A stretch of 56,491 bases of DNA from Acidimicrobiales bacterium (GTDB lineage: Bacteria > Actinomycetota > Acidimicrobiia > Acidimicrobiales > Iamiaceae). Positions 9,271-16,065 of the stretch are shown here, in pieces. The stretch is from the NCBI GenBank assembly GCA_030447445.1, contig JAUJOW010000007.1, positions 80,333 through 136,823 of the forward strand. Direction: 5' to 3'. The notes under the pieces are model-generated. The model worked only from the letters and a program-made list of their open reading frames with translations. It did not search any database and was not told the origin of the DNA. Each line of letters opens with the position of its first letter. Position 1 is the stretch's first letter. Made by a program: the position numbers and the translations under genes.

Positions 9271-9320
9271 TGTCGCCGGAGGCGACTCCGCCAGGGCGGC
9301 GGGTGGGGTCGGTGGACGTG
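9271..9320. repeat. Dispersed copy of the structured repeat found at 12347-12523
   Basis: These 50 bases share the 32-base core CCAGGGYGGCGGGTGGGG plus TCGGTGGACGTG with the three tandem units at 12.35 kb. Before the core both have a small hairpin: GTCGCC-GGA-GGCGAC here (9272-9286) and GACCGCC-GCA-GGCGGTC in the tandem units. The stem bases differ but pairing is kept. It lies between mraZ and rsmH, next to the mraZ stop. Confidence 0.7.
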
Positions 9321-9337
9321 GAAGGGGGAGGCACGGT

Positions 9338-9868
9338 TCACGGCCTCCGCGTGAGCAGGTCATAGGTGCCCTGGAAGAAGCCGATGTTCTCCTCGTGCTC
9401 CTCGGCGTCGGGGCTCTCGCCGCCGGGCCGCCAGAGCTCGACCCGAGCGTCGTTGCCGACCACGGTGATCTCCCGCTCGATGCCGACGGCGCTGCGCAGG
9501 TCCTCGGGGAACAGGAAGCGGCCCTGGCTGTCGGGGCGGAACGTGGCCGACCGCAGGTGGAGCTGGCGCAGCAGTCCGGCGGGATCTTCGAACCCGGAGC
9601 CCTCGAGCTGGGCGCGGGTGGTCTCGACCCACCGCCGGAACTCGGCGGGGGGGAGGATGGCCACGCAGGGCCCGTTCCACAGGGTGAGGTGGCCGCCGGC
9701 GGCGAAGGCGGCGCGGAAGGGGGCGGGCAGGACGGTGCGCCCCTTGGCGTCGAGGGTGTGCTGGTAGCGCCCGGTGAAGGGCAGCGATGCCAGGGCGGCG
9801 CCGTCGGGCAGGGGTGGGCCAGGAGAGATGTCCTCCCCGGCGAGGGCAGCGGAGGCCTCGGTCGCCAT
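9338..9868 (-). CDS. mraZ: Transcriptional regulator MraZ
   Basis: MraZ binds repeats in front of its own operon and controls the dcw cluster. The 176-residue product has the two AbrB-like MraZ repeats: GRYQHTLDAKGRTVLPAPF and, later, FRPDSQGRFLFPEDLRSAVG. It is longer than the usual 140-150 residues because about 32 residues precede the first repeat. The ATG at 9868 is preferred over the GTG at 9892 because a promoter -10 box lies at 9877-9882, so the transcript begins about at this ATG. First gene of the cluster. Confidence 0.93.
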   Translation of the reverse strand: MATEASAALAGEDISPGPPLPDGAALASLPFTGRYQHTLDAKGRTVLPAPFRAAFAAGGHLTLWNGPCVAILPPAEFRRWVETTRAQLEGSGFEDPAGLLRQLHLRSATFRPDSQGRFLFPEDLRSAVGIEREITVVGNDARVELWRPGGESPDAEEHEENIGFFQGTYDLLTRRP

Positions 9869-9869
9869 A

Positions 9870-9905
9870 TCGCTGCACCGTACGCCACACACGCAGGGTG
9901 GTCAA
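9870..9905 (-). promoter_or_regulatory. mraZ (dcw cluster) promoter
   Basis: On the minus strand TTGACC at 9905-9900 and TACGGT at 9882-9877 are separated by exactly 17 bases, a good housekeeping-sigma promoter. The expected start point near 9870 is only a base or two before the mraZ ATG, so the message would be leaderless. Confidence 0.7.
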
Positions 9906-9924
9906 CCCACAACACTCCACCACA
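9905..9924 (-). promoter_or_regulatory. Candidate MraZ operator
   Basis: On the minus strand TGTGGTGGAG and TGTTGTGGGT lie head to tail with a 10-base period and overlap the -35 box. MraZ operators in other bacteria are direct repeats of short TGGG/GTGG cores spaced about one helical turn apart. Placement over the promoter fits autoregulation. Repeat number and exact core in this lineage are unknown to me. Confidence 0.45.
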
Positions 9925-9948
9925 TGGGAAACAGTGGGGATCTGAGCC

Positions 9949-10644
9949 TCATCCCTCCCTCTTGAGGGTAGCGGTGCCCGGAAGGTGGGCCACCAGCGCC
10001 TCGGCCACATCCGCCACAGGGGCGGGGACCGGAGCGACGGCGCCGGCCAGCGCCCGGGGGGCGGCCGCCCGGGTGGCCGGGTCCAGGGCCAGGAGGGCGA
10101 GGAGCCGGTCGGGCGCCCACCGGCGGGGGACGGCGCACTGGAACCGGGCGCCGACCCGGGTTCGGCGCTGTGCCATCCCCACCACCTTGCCGCCTCCGGT
10201 GGCGCGCACCTCGCCGGGGCCGAGGCCGGCGAAGCACACGAGGCGCGACCACGGCGACGCCACCGGGGGGCCGCGGTGGACCTCGCCGGCCACGCCGAGG
10301 TCGGCCAGAGCGGCGACCCAGGCGTCGCCCAGCCAGTGGAAGGACACCCCCACGTCGGCCGTCCACAGGTGATCGGTGGTCGGGATCACCACGTCGACCC
10401 ACGCCGTGCCATCGGGCTCGAGCAGGACGGCCCCTCCCCCGCTCCGGCGCCGCACCACCTGGACGCCGGCGGCGGCAGCGGCCGTCCGGTCGACCACGCC
10501 GTCGGGCTGGGTGCTGCCGAGCACGAGGGCCGGCCGGTCCACGGTGTGGACCCACACCGTGCGGTGGACGGGGTCGGGCAGCGGCCGGAGGTGGAAGGTG
10601 GCCGCCGAGCCGGTCGCCCACTCGAGGTGCCACGGCTCGGTCAT
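9949..10644 (-). CDS. Lipoate-protein ligase A-like / biotin-lipoate ligase fold protein
   Basis: A 231-residue single-domain member of the BPL/LplA/LipB fold. RRRSGGGAVLLEPDGTAWVD near residue 70 is the LplA substrate loop, and TGGGKVVGMAQRRTRVGARF near residue 160 supplies the conserved lysine. It lacks the C-terminal accessory domain of full LplA, as in many actinobacterial forms. It may attach lipoate or another acyl group to a carrier protein; the substrate cannot be read from sequence. It follows menC by 7 bases and probably shares its message. Confidence 0.8.
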   Translation of the reverse strand: MTEPWHLEWATGSAATFHLRPLPDPVHRTVWVHTVDRPALVLGSTQPDGVVDRTAAAAAGVQVVRRRSGGGAVLLEPDGTAWVDVVIPTTDHLWTADVGVSFHWLGDAWVAALADLGVAGEVHRGPPVASPWSRLVCFAGLGPGEVRATGGGKVVGMAQRRTRVGARFQCAVPRRWAPDRLLALLALDPATRAAAPRALAGAVAPVPAPVADVAEALVAHLPGTATLKREG

Positions 10645-10651
10645 CGGGTGC

Positions 10652-11737
10652 TCAGGGGGTGCAGACGACCCGTTCGACGGTGGCGGCGTCGAGCCGGTCC
10701 GGGTCGGGGGTGACGCCGATGCCGGGGCCGGGTGGCACGACGAGGTGGCCGGCGCCGTCCACCTCGACAGGGGCGGTGAGGTCGGGCCGGAAGTAGCGGT
10801 GCGACGGGCCGAGGTCGGTGGGCAGGGTGCAGCCGGGCAGGGCGGCCACGACGGCGGCGGTCGCCCGGCCGACGCCGGTCTCGAGCATCCCGCCGACGAA
10901 GGCGTCGAGGCCCGCCTCGGCGGCCCCGGCGACGACGGCAGCGGCCTCTCGCACACCGCCCACCCGCCCCGGCTTGACGTTGAGGACGGTGGCGGCGGCC
11001 AGGGCGATGGCGATGCGAGCGGCGTCGAGGGACTCGACGGGCTCGTCGAGGCAGATCGGCGTGGTCAGCGAACGCCTCAGCGCCACCGCCTCGAGCAGGG
11101 TCGAGGTCGGCTGCTCCAGGTACGCCAGCCCGAGCTGGTCGATGGCCAGGAGCCGCTGCTGGTCGCCGTCATCGGCGGCGTCGTAGGAGCCGTTGGCGTC
11201 GGCCGCCAGCCAGCGGTCCGGCCACGTCGATCGCACCGCCCGCAACGGCTCGACGTCCCACCCCGGGCGGATCTTCAGCTTAAACCCGCCACCCGCGGCC
11301 GCCACCCGAGCCACCGTCTCGGCCACCGCCGCGGCGGCGGCGATCACCGTGGTCGTGGGCACGGCGCCGCCGGTGGCGCCGAGCGCCGCCGCCAAGCCGA
11401 CCCCTCGGCGGCGGAGGTCGGCGTCGAGCAAGGCATCGCCGAGCGCCGCCTTGGCCATGGGGTGGCCGACCACCCCCGAGGCCCGGTCGGCCAGCGCCGC
11501 CGGCACCAACTCGGCGCACAGCACCGCCCACGCGCCGGCGGTGTACTCCGCGGTGTAGGTGGGCCGGCCGAGGGCGGCGCACTCGCCCCAGCCGGCTGCG
11601 CCGTCCTCGAGCTCCACCGCCACGAGCACGACGTCGCGCACCGCTTCGCAGCCGTGGGCGGCGACGTGGGGGGTGAGGAGGGGGAGGCGGATCCGGCGCA
11701 GCTCGACCTGGACCGGGCGAGGGGGCCCGTCGGGCAC
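10652..11737 (-). CDS. menC: o-Succinylbenzoate synthase MenC (enolase superfamily)
   Basis: MenC dehydrates SHCHC to o-succinylbenzoate in menaquinone synthesis. The 361-residue product has the full catalytic set: KLKI at about 150, metal ligands in DANGSY, LEQP and CLDEP, the second lysine in NVKPGRVGG, and GGMLETGVGR. The N-terminal capping domain includes AAGWGECAALGRPTYTAEY. The GTG start at 11737 directly follows the HNH gene stop. N-succinylamino acid racemase is the close alternative in this fold, but the length and motifs suit MenC. No other men gene is in the window. Confidence 0.85.
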   Translation of the reverse strand: MPDGPPRPVQVELRRIRLPLLTPHVAAHGCEAVRDVVLVAVELEDGAAGWGECAALGRPTYTAEYTAGAWAVLCAELVPAALADRASGVVGHPMAKAALGDALLDADLRRRGVGLAAALGATGGAVPTTTVIAAAAAVAETVARVAAAGGGFKLKIRPGWDVEPLRAVRSTWPDRWLAADANGSYDAADDGDQQRLLAIDQLGLAYLEQPTSTLLEAVALRRSLTTPICLDEPVESLDAARIAIALAAATVLNVKPGRVGGVREAAAVVAGAAEAGLDAFVGGMLETGVGRATAAVVAALPGCTLPTDLGPSHRYFRPDLTAPVEVDGAGHLVVPPGPGIGVTPDPDRLDAATVERVVCTP

Positions 11738-12232
11738 TCAGGCAGCCTGCAGGTAGGGCTCCCACGCCGGGGGCACGGTGCCGACCGAGGTGAGGACCCA
11801 GGTGAACCGGCGGGCCGGAGCGGGCCAGCGGCGGAGCGCGAGTGGGGTGTCGGTGAGCAGCCGGTCACCCTTGCGCAGGTTGCACCGCCGGCAGGCGGCG
11901 ACGACGTTGTCCCACGTGTGCCCCCCGCCCCGCGATCGGGGCACGACGTGGTCCAGCGTCTCGGCGGCACCGCCGCAGTACTGGCACTGCTGGTGGTCGC
12001 GCACGAACACGGCCCGACGGCTGAGCGGCACGTGCCGCTCGAACGGCACCCGGACGAGCGAGCGCAGGCGGATGACCGATGGCACGGCCAGGGTGATCCG
12101 CTCGGAGTGCAGGGCGGCGCCGGACTCGTGGACCAGCTCGGCCCGGTCGCTGAGCACGAGCACGGCCGCCCGGCGGCCGGCCACGACGCTGAGCGGCTCG
12201 TAGGTGACGTTGAGCACGAGGGCCCGGGTCAT
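11738..12232 (-). CDS. HNH endonuclease family protein
   Basis: A 164-residue protein of the small actinobacterial HNH family: N-terminal LVLNVTYEPLSVV, then CQYCGGAAETLDHVVPRSRG and NVVAACRRCNLRKGDR, giving a zinc pair CxxC/CxxC around the HNH motif. Such proteins are near universal in actinobacteria; the cellular target is not known to me. The ATG at 12232 is 8 bases after a TATCGT -10 box, so the transcript is probably leaderless. It heads an apparent HNH-menC-ligase operon. Confidence 0.88.
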   Translation of the reverse strand: MTRALVLNVTYEPLSVVAGRRAAVLVLSDRAELVHESGAALHSERITLAVPSVIRLRSLVRVPFERHVPLSRRAVFVRDHQQCQYCGGAAETLDHVVPRSRGGGHTWDNVVAACRRCNLRKGDRLLTDTPLALRRWPAPARRFTWVLTSVGTVPPAWEPYLQAA

Positions 12233-12240
12233 GGCGGCGA

Positions 12241-12246
12241 ACGATA
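12241..12246 (-). promoter_or_regulatory. -10 box for HNH-menC operon
   Basis: TATCGT on the minus strand, 8 bases before the HNH ATG at 12232. Fits TANNNT and a leaderless start. No clear -35. Confidence 0.45.
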
Positions 12247-12346
12247 GAGCGTCCGTCGGGTCACGGTGCGCCGTTCTCGTGGACGGCGGTCCGGCGTGCG
12301 CGGCGCACGAAGTGACCGTGCAGCGGCGTCCGGTTCCCGGCCACGG

Positions 12347-12523
12347 GTGCACCGTGACCGCCGCAGGCGGTCTCGGCCAGGGTGGCGGGTGGGGTCGGTG
12401 GACGTGCACCGTGACCGCCGCAGGCGGTCTCGGCCAGGGTGGCGGGTGGGGTCGGTGGACGTGCACCGTGACCGCCGCAGGCGGTCTCGGCCAGGGTGGC
12501 GGGTGGGGTCGGTGGACGTGCAC
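12347..12523. repeat. Three perfect tandem 57-bp units, each with a small hairpin
   Basis: Units at 12347-12403, 12404-12460 and 12461-12517 are identical, with a 6-base start of a fourth (GTGCAC). Each holds the perfect hairpin GACCGCC-GCA-GGCGGTC followed by a GGGTGGGG-rich tail. A single diverged copy lies at 9271-9320. The stretch is open in several frames because 57 is a multiple of 3, but I see no coding support. It lies upstream of the HNH gene promoter, between two gene blocks. Confidence 0.9.
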
Positions 12524-12539
12524 GGTGAGTCGGCGGCGC

Positions 12540-13120
12540 TCAGCCCACCGTGGTCCGGCGGCGGCGGGCTCGCACGGTCAGCGCGCCGAGGGCAGCGAGC
12601 ACGGCCAGGAAGGCGACCACCGTGGCTGGGCTCGGCCGCCACCATCGCCGCCGTCACCCTCGGGACGCCGCCGGGACAACGGGCGGGCCGACGCCGCCTC
12701 CGCCGATCCTTCATCGCCGTCGTCGCCGCCCGGGCCGGGGCCCCCTGCCGCTGTCGAGGCGGTGGTCGTCGTCGACGTGGCGGGGCCGGCGCCGACCGCC
12801 GGTCGGGTCGAGGTGGTAGCGCCCTGCTCTGGCGTCGGCTCGGCGCCGGGGTCGGGGGCCCATGGGTCGGCGGGGTCTGCGGGGTCGGTGGGGTCGGCAC
12901 CGGTGCCGGGCCGGCTCTCCGTGGTCGGTCCTGCGCCGTCGGCGCCAGGGGCGGGCGGCGCCGGCGCGTCACCACTCGCCGGGGCACCGTCGGGAGCAGG
13001 GGCAGAGTCGGCCGGCGGTGCTCCCGGCGTCGGCGTCGCGTCCCTGCCGTCGGGGGACGGGTCCCCGGGTGGCGCCGGCGCGGTCGACGGGGGCGGCCCT
13101 GGTGTCGCCGGTGGTGTGGT
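12540..13120 (-). pseudogene. Remnant of a Pro/Ala-rich cell-surface protein with C-terminal membrane anchor
   Basis: Reading the minus strand from about 13.12 kb gives a Pro/Ala/Asp-rich linker (TTPPATPGPPPSTAPAPPG, then repeats such as DPTDPADPADPWAPDPG). A frame change near 12626 then leads to a typical anchor, ATVVAFLAVLAALGALTV followed by RARRRR, and a stop at 12540. No globular domain and no start codon remain: the linker frame hits a stop at 13148. Genes for anchored proteins often sit divergently beside ECF S-component genes in actinobacteria. I infer a gene that has lost its 5' part. No other gene is seen between 12524 and 13101. Confidence 0.5.
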
Positions 13121-13605
13121 CGGGGGCCGGGTGGGGGCTGCTCGGCCTCACCAGCTTCGTGGTCGGCGCGGTGGTCACCGGTGGCATCGGCCCGTGGCTG
13201 CCGTTCCAGATGCTGGCGCTGGCCTTCATGGGCGCCACCGCCGGGGCCGTCGGCCGCCGGACCGCCGCCCTGCCCCCGCCGGCCGAGGTGGTCGTGCTGG
13301 TCGTGTTCGGGTGGCTGCGGGGGTTCCTCTTCGGGGCCATCATGAACCTGTGGTTCTGGCCGTTCGCGGTCGGGGACGGCCCGCTCGCCTGGCGACCCGG
13401 TCTGTCGGTGGGCGAGACGGCGGACCACTACTGCCCGTTCTACGTGGCCACCTCGCTGGCCTGGGACGCCGCCGGAGCGACGGCCAACGCCATCGCCATC
13501 GCCCTGCTGGCCCGGCCCGTGCTGCGCACGCTCCGCCGATTCGCCCACCGACTCGACCCCGTCACCGAGCTCGACCCACTGATCGACACCAGCGCAGGTA
13601 GGTGA
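13102..13605 (+). CDS. ECF transporter S component, N-terminal half missing
   Basis: The readable part, GAGWGLLGLTSFVVGAVVTG, GGIGPWLPFQMLALAFMG, GWLRGFLFGAIMNLWFWPFA, matches the second half of actinobacterial ECF-type vitamin transporter S components (typical GxGPWLPFQML and MNLWFWPF marks). Full members have about 100 more residues with three further helices before this point. Here the frame upstream is low-complexity sequence that reads better on the other strand. GTG at 13102 is the nominal start; 13111 and 13114 are alternatives. No ATPase or T component lies nearby. The 3' end overlaps the next gene by 44 bases on the opposite strand. Confidence 0.65.
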   Translation: MSPVVWSGAGWGLLGLTSFVVGAVVTGGIGPWLPFQMLALAFMGATAGAVGRRTAALPPPAEVVVLVVFGWLRGFLFGAIMNLWFWPFAVGDGPLAWRPGLSVGETADHYCPFYVATSLAWDAAGATANAIAIALLARPVLRTLRRFAHRLDPVTELDPLIDTSAGR

Positions 13606-13822
13606 CGACGTCGGGCCCGTCCGGCTCCCGGCTCCCGTCCCCGTAGGCGGTCTGCAGCCGGAAGCGAAGGTAATCGGGGTCGGGCAAGGGCAGGAACGGC
13701 CGCCGTCGCCACCAGCCCGGCGTGGCCAGGCGCACGACCTGGGTCACGGCGACGCCCCACAACGAGGGACGGCGGGCCACGGCCACCGCCGCCCGGGCCA
13801 CCCACGCCGGGGGCGACCGCAC
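13562..13822 (-). CDS. Small conserved actinobacterial protein of unknown function
   Basis: An 86-residue basic protein: VARRPSLWGVAVTQVVRL, ATPGWWRRRPFLPLPDPDYL and VVTYLRWCR. I recall similar short proteins (PGWWRxPPFLPLPDxxYxxFR) in many actinobacteria, with no assigned function. GTG at 13822 lies 10 bases after the acyl-CoA dehydrogenase stop, so it is probably the second gene of that message. The last 44 bases overlap the convergent ECF gene. Confidence 0.7.
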   Translation of the reverse strand: MRSPPAWVARAAVAVARRPSLWGVAVTQVVRLATPGWWRRRPFLPLPDPDYLRFRLQTAYGDGSREPDGPDVVTYLRWCRSVGRAR

Positions 13823-13832
13823 CGCCGCTCGG

Positions 13833-15083
13833 TCAGGCCCGCTGCTCGTCGCGCCAGGACGAGCCCGGGGCCTTGGGTTCCTTGGGCAGCCCCAGCACCA
13901 GCTCGCCGATGATGTTGCGCTGGATCTGGGAGGTGCCGGCGTAGATGGTCCCGGCCCGGGCGTTGAAGAACGTGCCCACCCACGACGCGCTGTCGTTGGG
14001 GGCGCCGGGGTCGTCGGCCTGGAACGAGCTCGACGGCCAGCGCCCGGTGGGAGCGAGCGCGTCGGCGCCGAGGATGTCGACGGCCAGCTCGGTGACCACG
14101 CGGTGGTACTCGCTCCAGTAGAGCTTCGAGATGGCACCGTCCGGCCCGGGGTGCTCGCCTCGCACGAACCGGGTCAGTGCCCGCTTCCCCAGGTACCGCA
14201 TGATCTCCACCTGGCCGTGGCACCAGGCCAACCGCTGGCGGATCACGGGGTCGTCGGTGCGGCCCCGCTCCCGAGCGAGGGCGACCAGCCGGTCGAGCTC
14301 GGTGCGGAACATGATCGGCATGGTGGCGGCGGCCTCGCCCCGCTCGTAGCCGAGCAGGGTCATGGCCACCGCCCAGCCACCGTTGACCGCCCCCACCACG
14401 TTGGCAGCCGGGCAGCGGGCGGCGGTGAAGAACACCTCGTTGAACTCCGACTCGCCCGACAGCATGGCGATGGGACGCACCTCGACGCCGGGCTGGTCCA
14501 TGGGGACCAGCAGGAACGTGATCCCCTTGTGCTTCGGCGCGTCCGGGTCGGTCCGGGCCAGGACGAAGATCCAGTTGGCGAGGTGGCCGGCGGAGGTCCA
14601 GATCTTCTGGCCGTCGATCACCCACTCGTCGCCGTCGAGGGTGGCCCGGCAGCCGAGGTTGCCGAGATCGGAGCCGGCGTTGGGCTCGGAGTAGCCCTGG
14701 CACCAGACGTCCTCCCCCGAGAGGATGCGGGGGATGAAGTGGGCCTTCTGCTCAGGGGTGCCCCACTGCAACAGGGTGTTGCCGACCATCTGGATGCTGA
14801 ACACGTCGTTGGGGGTCCCCATGGGCACCCCGGCGATGGCGAACTCCTCGGCCATGACCACCTGTTCGAGGGGGCTGAGCCCGCCCCCGCCGTACTCGGT
14901 GGGCCACGAGGCGGCCAGGAGGCCGGCGGTGTGCAGCGTGCGGCGCCACTCCTCGGCGAACGCCCGCACCTCGGTCCTCGGCAGGGCACCGATGCCGGAC
15001 CAGTCGGCCGGCAGGTGCTCGGCCAGGAAGGCCCGCACCTTCTCCCGGTAGGCCTGGCCCTCGGCGGGATAGGTCGGGTCCAT
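13833..15083 (-). CDS. Acyl-CoA dehydrogenase
   Basis: A 416-residue FAD-dependent acyl-CoA dehydrogenase. Marks: WPTEYGGGGLSPLEQVV, CQGYSEPNAGSDLGNL (FAD/substrate loop), KIWTSAGHLANWIFVLARTD and the C-terminal GTIYAGTSQIQRNIIGE. It belongs to the FadE group common in actinobacterial fatty acid, sterol or terpenoid breakdown; the substrate is open. ATG at 15083 is chosen over GTG at 15089 because a TAGGTT -10 box (15090-15095) sits 6 bases before the ATG. Confidence 0.92.
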   Translation of the reverse strand: MDPTYPAEGQAYREKVRAFLAEHLPADWSGIGALPRTEVRAFAEEWRRTLHTAGLLAASWPTEYGGGGLSPLEQVVMAEEFAIAGVPMGTPNDVFSIQMVGNTLLQWGTPEQKAHFIPRILSGEDVWCQGYSEPNAGSDLGNLGCRATLDGDEWVIDGQKIWTSAGHLANWIFVLARTDPDAPKHKGITFLLVPMDQPGVEVRPIAMLSGESEFNEVFFTAARCPAANVVGAVNGGWAVAMTLLGYERGEAAATMPIMFRTELDRLVALARERGRTDDPVIRQRLAWCHGQVEIMRYLGKRALTRFVRGEHPGPDGAISKLYWSEYHRVVTELAVDILGADALAPTGRWPSSSFQADDPGAPNDSASWVGTFFNARAGTIYAGTSQIQRNIIGELVLGLPKEPKAPGSSWRDEQRA

Positions 15084-15089
15084 GCCCAC

Positions 15090-15095
15090 AACCTA
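15090..15095 (-). promoter_or_regulatory. -10 box for acyl-CoA dehydrogenase gene
   Basis: TAGGTT on the minus strand, 6 bases before the ATG at 15083. Suggests a leaderless message and rules out the GTG at 15089. Confidence 0.5.
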
Positions 15096-15106
15096 CCGCT
15101 GGGGCG

Positions 15107-15985
15107 TCAGGCCACGCCGATGTGGTGGCCGATGGCCCGCCAGCCCACCGCCGCCGCCCCGACCAGGGGACCGTCGGCGCCAAGGCCGCCGGGCACGATG
15201 CGGGCCCCGGCGGAGAACTCGAGCCGGGCGCGGGAGTCGAGCTCGGCCTGGGCGGCGGCGAAGAACGGGGCGCCGTAGCCGAGGGCCACCGATCCGGCGA
15301 CGCAGGCCAACCGCAGGTCCAAGAGGTTGGCCACCGACGCCACCGCCCGGCCCACCAGACGCCCGGTCCGGGCCACCACCTCCGGCCCGGCCTCGGCAGC
15401 GGGACGACCGGTGACGGCGGCGATGGCGGTGCCGGACGCCTCGGCCTCGAGGCAACCCTGGGCGCCGCAGGTGCAGCGGCGACCGTCGGGCTCGACGATC
15501 ACGTGGCCGATGTGGCCGGCGTTGCCGTCGGCGCCGTCGAGCAGGCGGCCGTCGAGCACGAGCCCGGCGCCGACGCCGGTGGACACGACCATGGCGAGGA
15601 AGGCCGGCTGGGATCGGGCCGCTCCCACCCATCCCTCGCCGAGGGCGAGGGCCTTGGCGTCGTTGTCGACGGTCACGGCCAGACCGGTGCGGGCGGCCAG
15701 CCGCGCCCGCAGCGGGAAGGCCCGCCAGGCCGGGATGTTGAGCGGGCTCACCGTCTCACCCCCTCGGGTCATCGGTCCACCGCAGCCCACCCCGCACACG
15801 AGCAGGGGCGGATCGCCGGCGGTCGCCCGAACCTCGTCCACCACCGTGCCGAGCGTGGCGAACAGCTCCGCGGCCTCGGTCCCTCCGGTCGGCGCCTGCG
15901 CCGATGCCACCACCGCCCCGTCGGCGTCGACGACCGCCGCCGCCAGCTTGGTGCCGCCGATGTCGACGCCCAGGGCGAGGTCCAC
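15107..15985 (-). CDS. ROK family sugar kinase (glucokinase-like)
   Basis: A 292-residue ROK kinase. The ATP loop is ALGVDIGGTKLAAAVVD at the start, the catalytic Asp lies in VTVDNDAKALALGE, and the zinc site is GHIGHVIVEP followed by CTCGAQGCLE. ROK enzymes of this kind phosphorylate glucose or related sugars. A second ROK gene lies at 35.4 kb. GTG start at 15985 with a TACCGT -10 box 8 bases upstream. Confidence 0.9.
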   Translation of the reverse strand: MDLALGVDIGGTKLAAAVVDADGAVVASAQAPTGGTEAAELFATLGTVVDEVRATAGDPPLLVCGVGCGGPMTRGGETVSPLNIPAWRAFPLRARLAARTGLAVTVDNDAKALALGEGWVGAARSQPAFLAMVVSTGVGAGLVLDGRLLDGADGNAGHIGHVIVEPDGRRCTCGAQGCLEAEASGTAIAAVTGRPAAEAGPEVVARTGRLVGRAVASVANLLDLRLACVAGSVALGYGAPFFAAAQAELDSRARLEFSAGARIVPGGLGADGPLVGAAAVGWRAIGHHIGVA

Positions 15986-15993
15986 GGCCGCCG

Positions 15994-15999
15994 ACGGTA
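15994..15999 (-). promoter_or_regulatory. -10 box for ROK kinase gene
   Basis: TACCGT on the minus strand, 8 bases before the GTG at 15985; the message is probably leaderless. Confidence 0.45.
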
Positions 16000-16032
16000 G
16001 GCGCTCGCTGTCTCCTCCGACCGGGTGCCCTC

Positions 16033-16038
16033 TAACCT
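16033..16038 (+). promoter_or_regulatory. -10 box for moxR operon
   Basis: TAACCT, 27 bases before the TTG start of the moxR-type gene, leaving a short leader that carries the GGAGGA ribosome site. No convincing -35. Divergent from the ROK kinase promoter. Confidence 0.4.
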
Positions 16039-16065
16039 GAGCGAACCTCGAGGCGGAGGAAGTTC

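Noticed and set aside
12347-12523. CRISPR array
   Set aside because: The 57-bp units are directly joined with no unique spacers and no cas genes are near.
12204-13601. Long open frame of 465 codons on the plus strand
   Set aside because: It runs through the 57-bp repeats and then gives Gly/Ala-rich low-complexity sequence, and in the last part it is out of frame with the clear ECF S-component sequence. Length comes from high GC, not from a gene.
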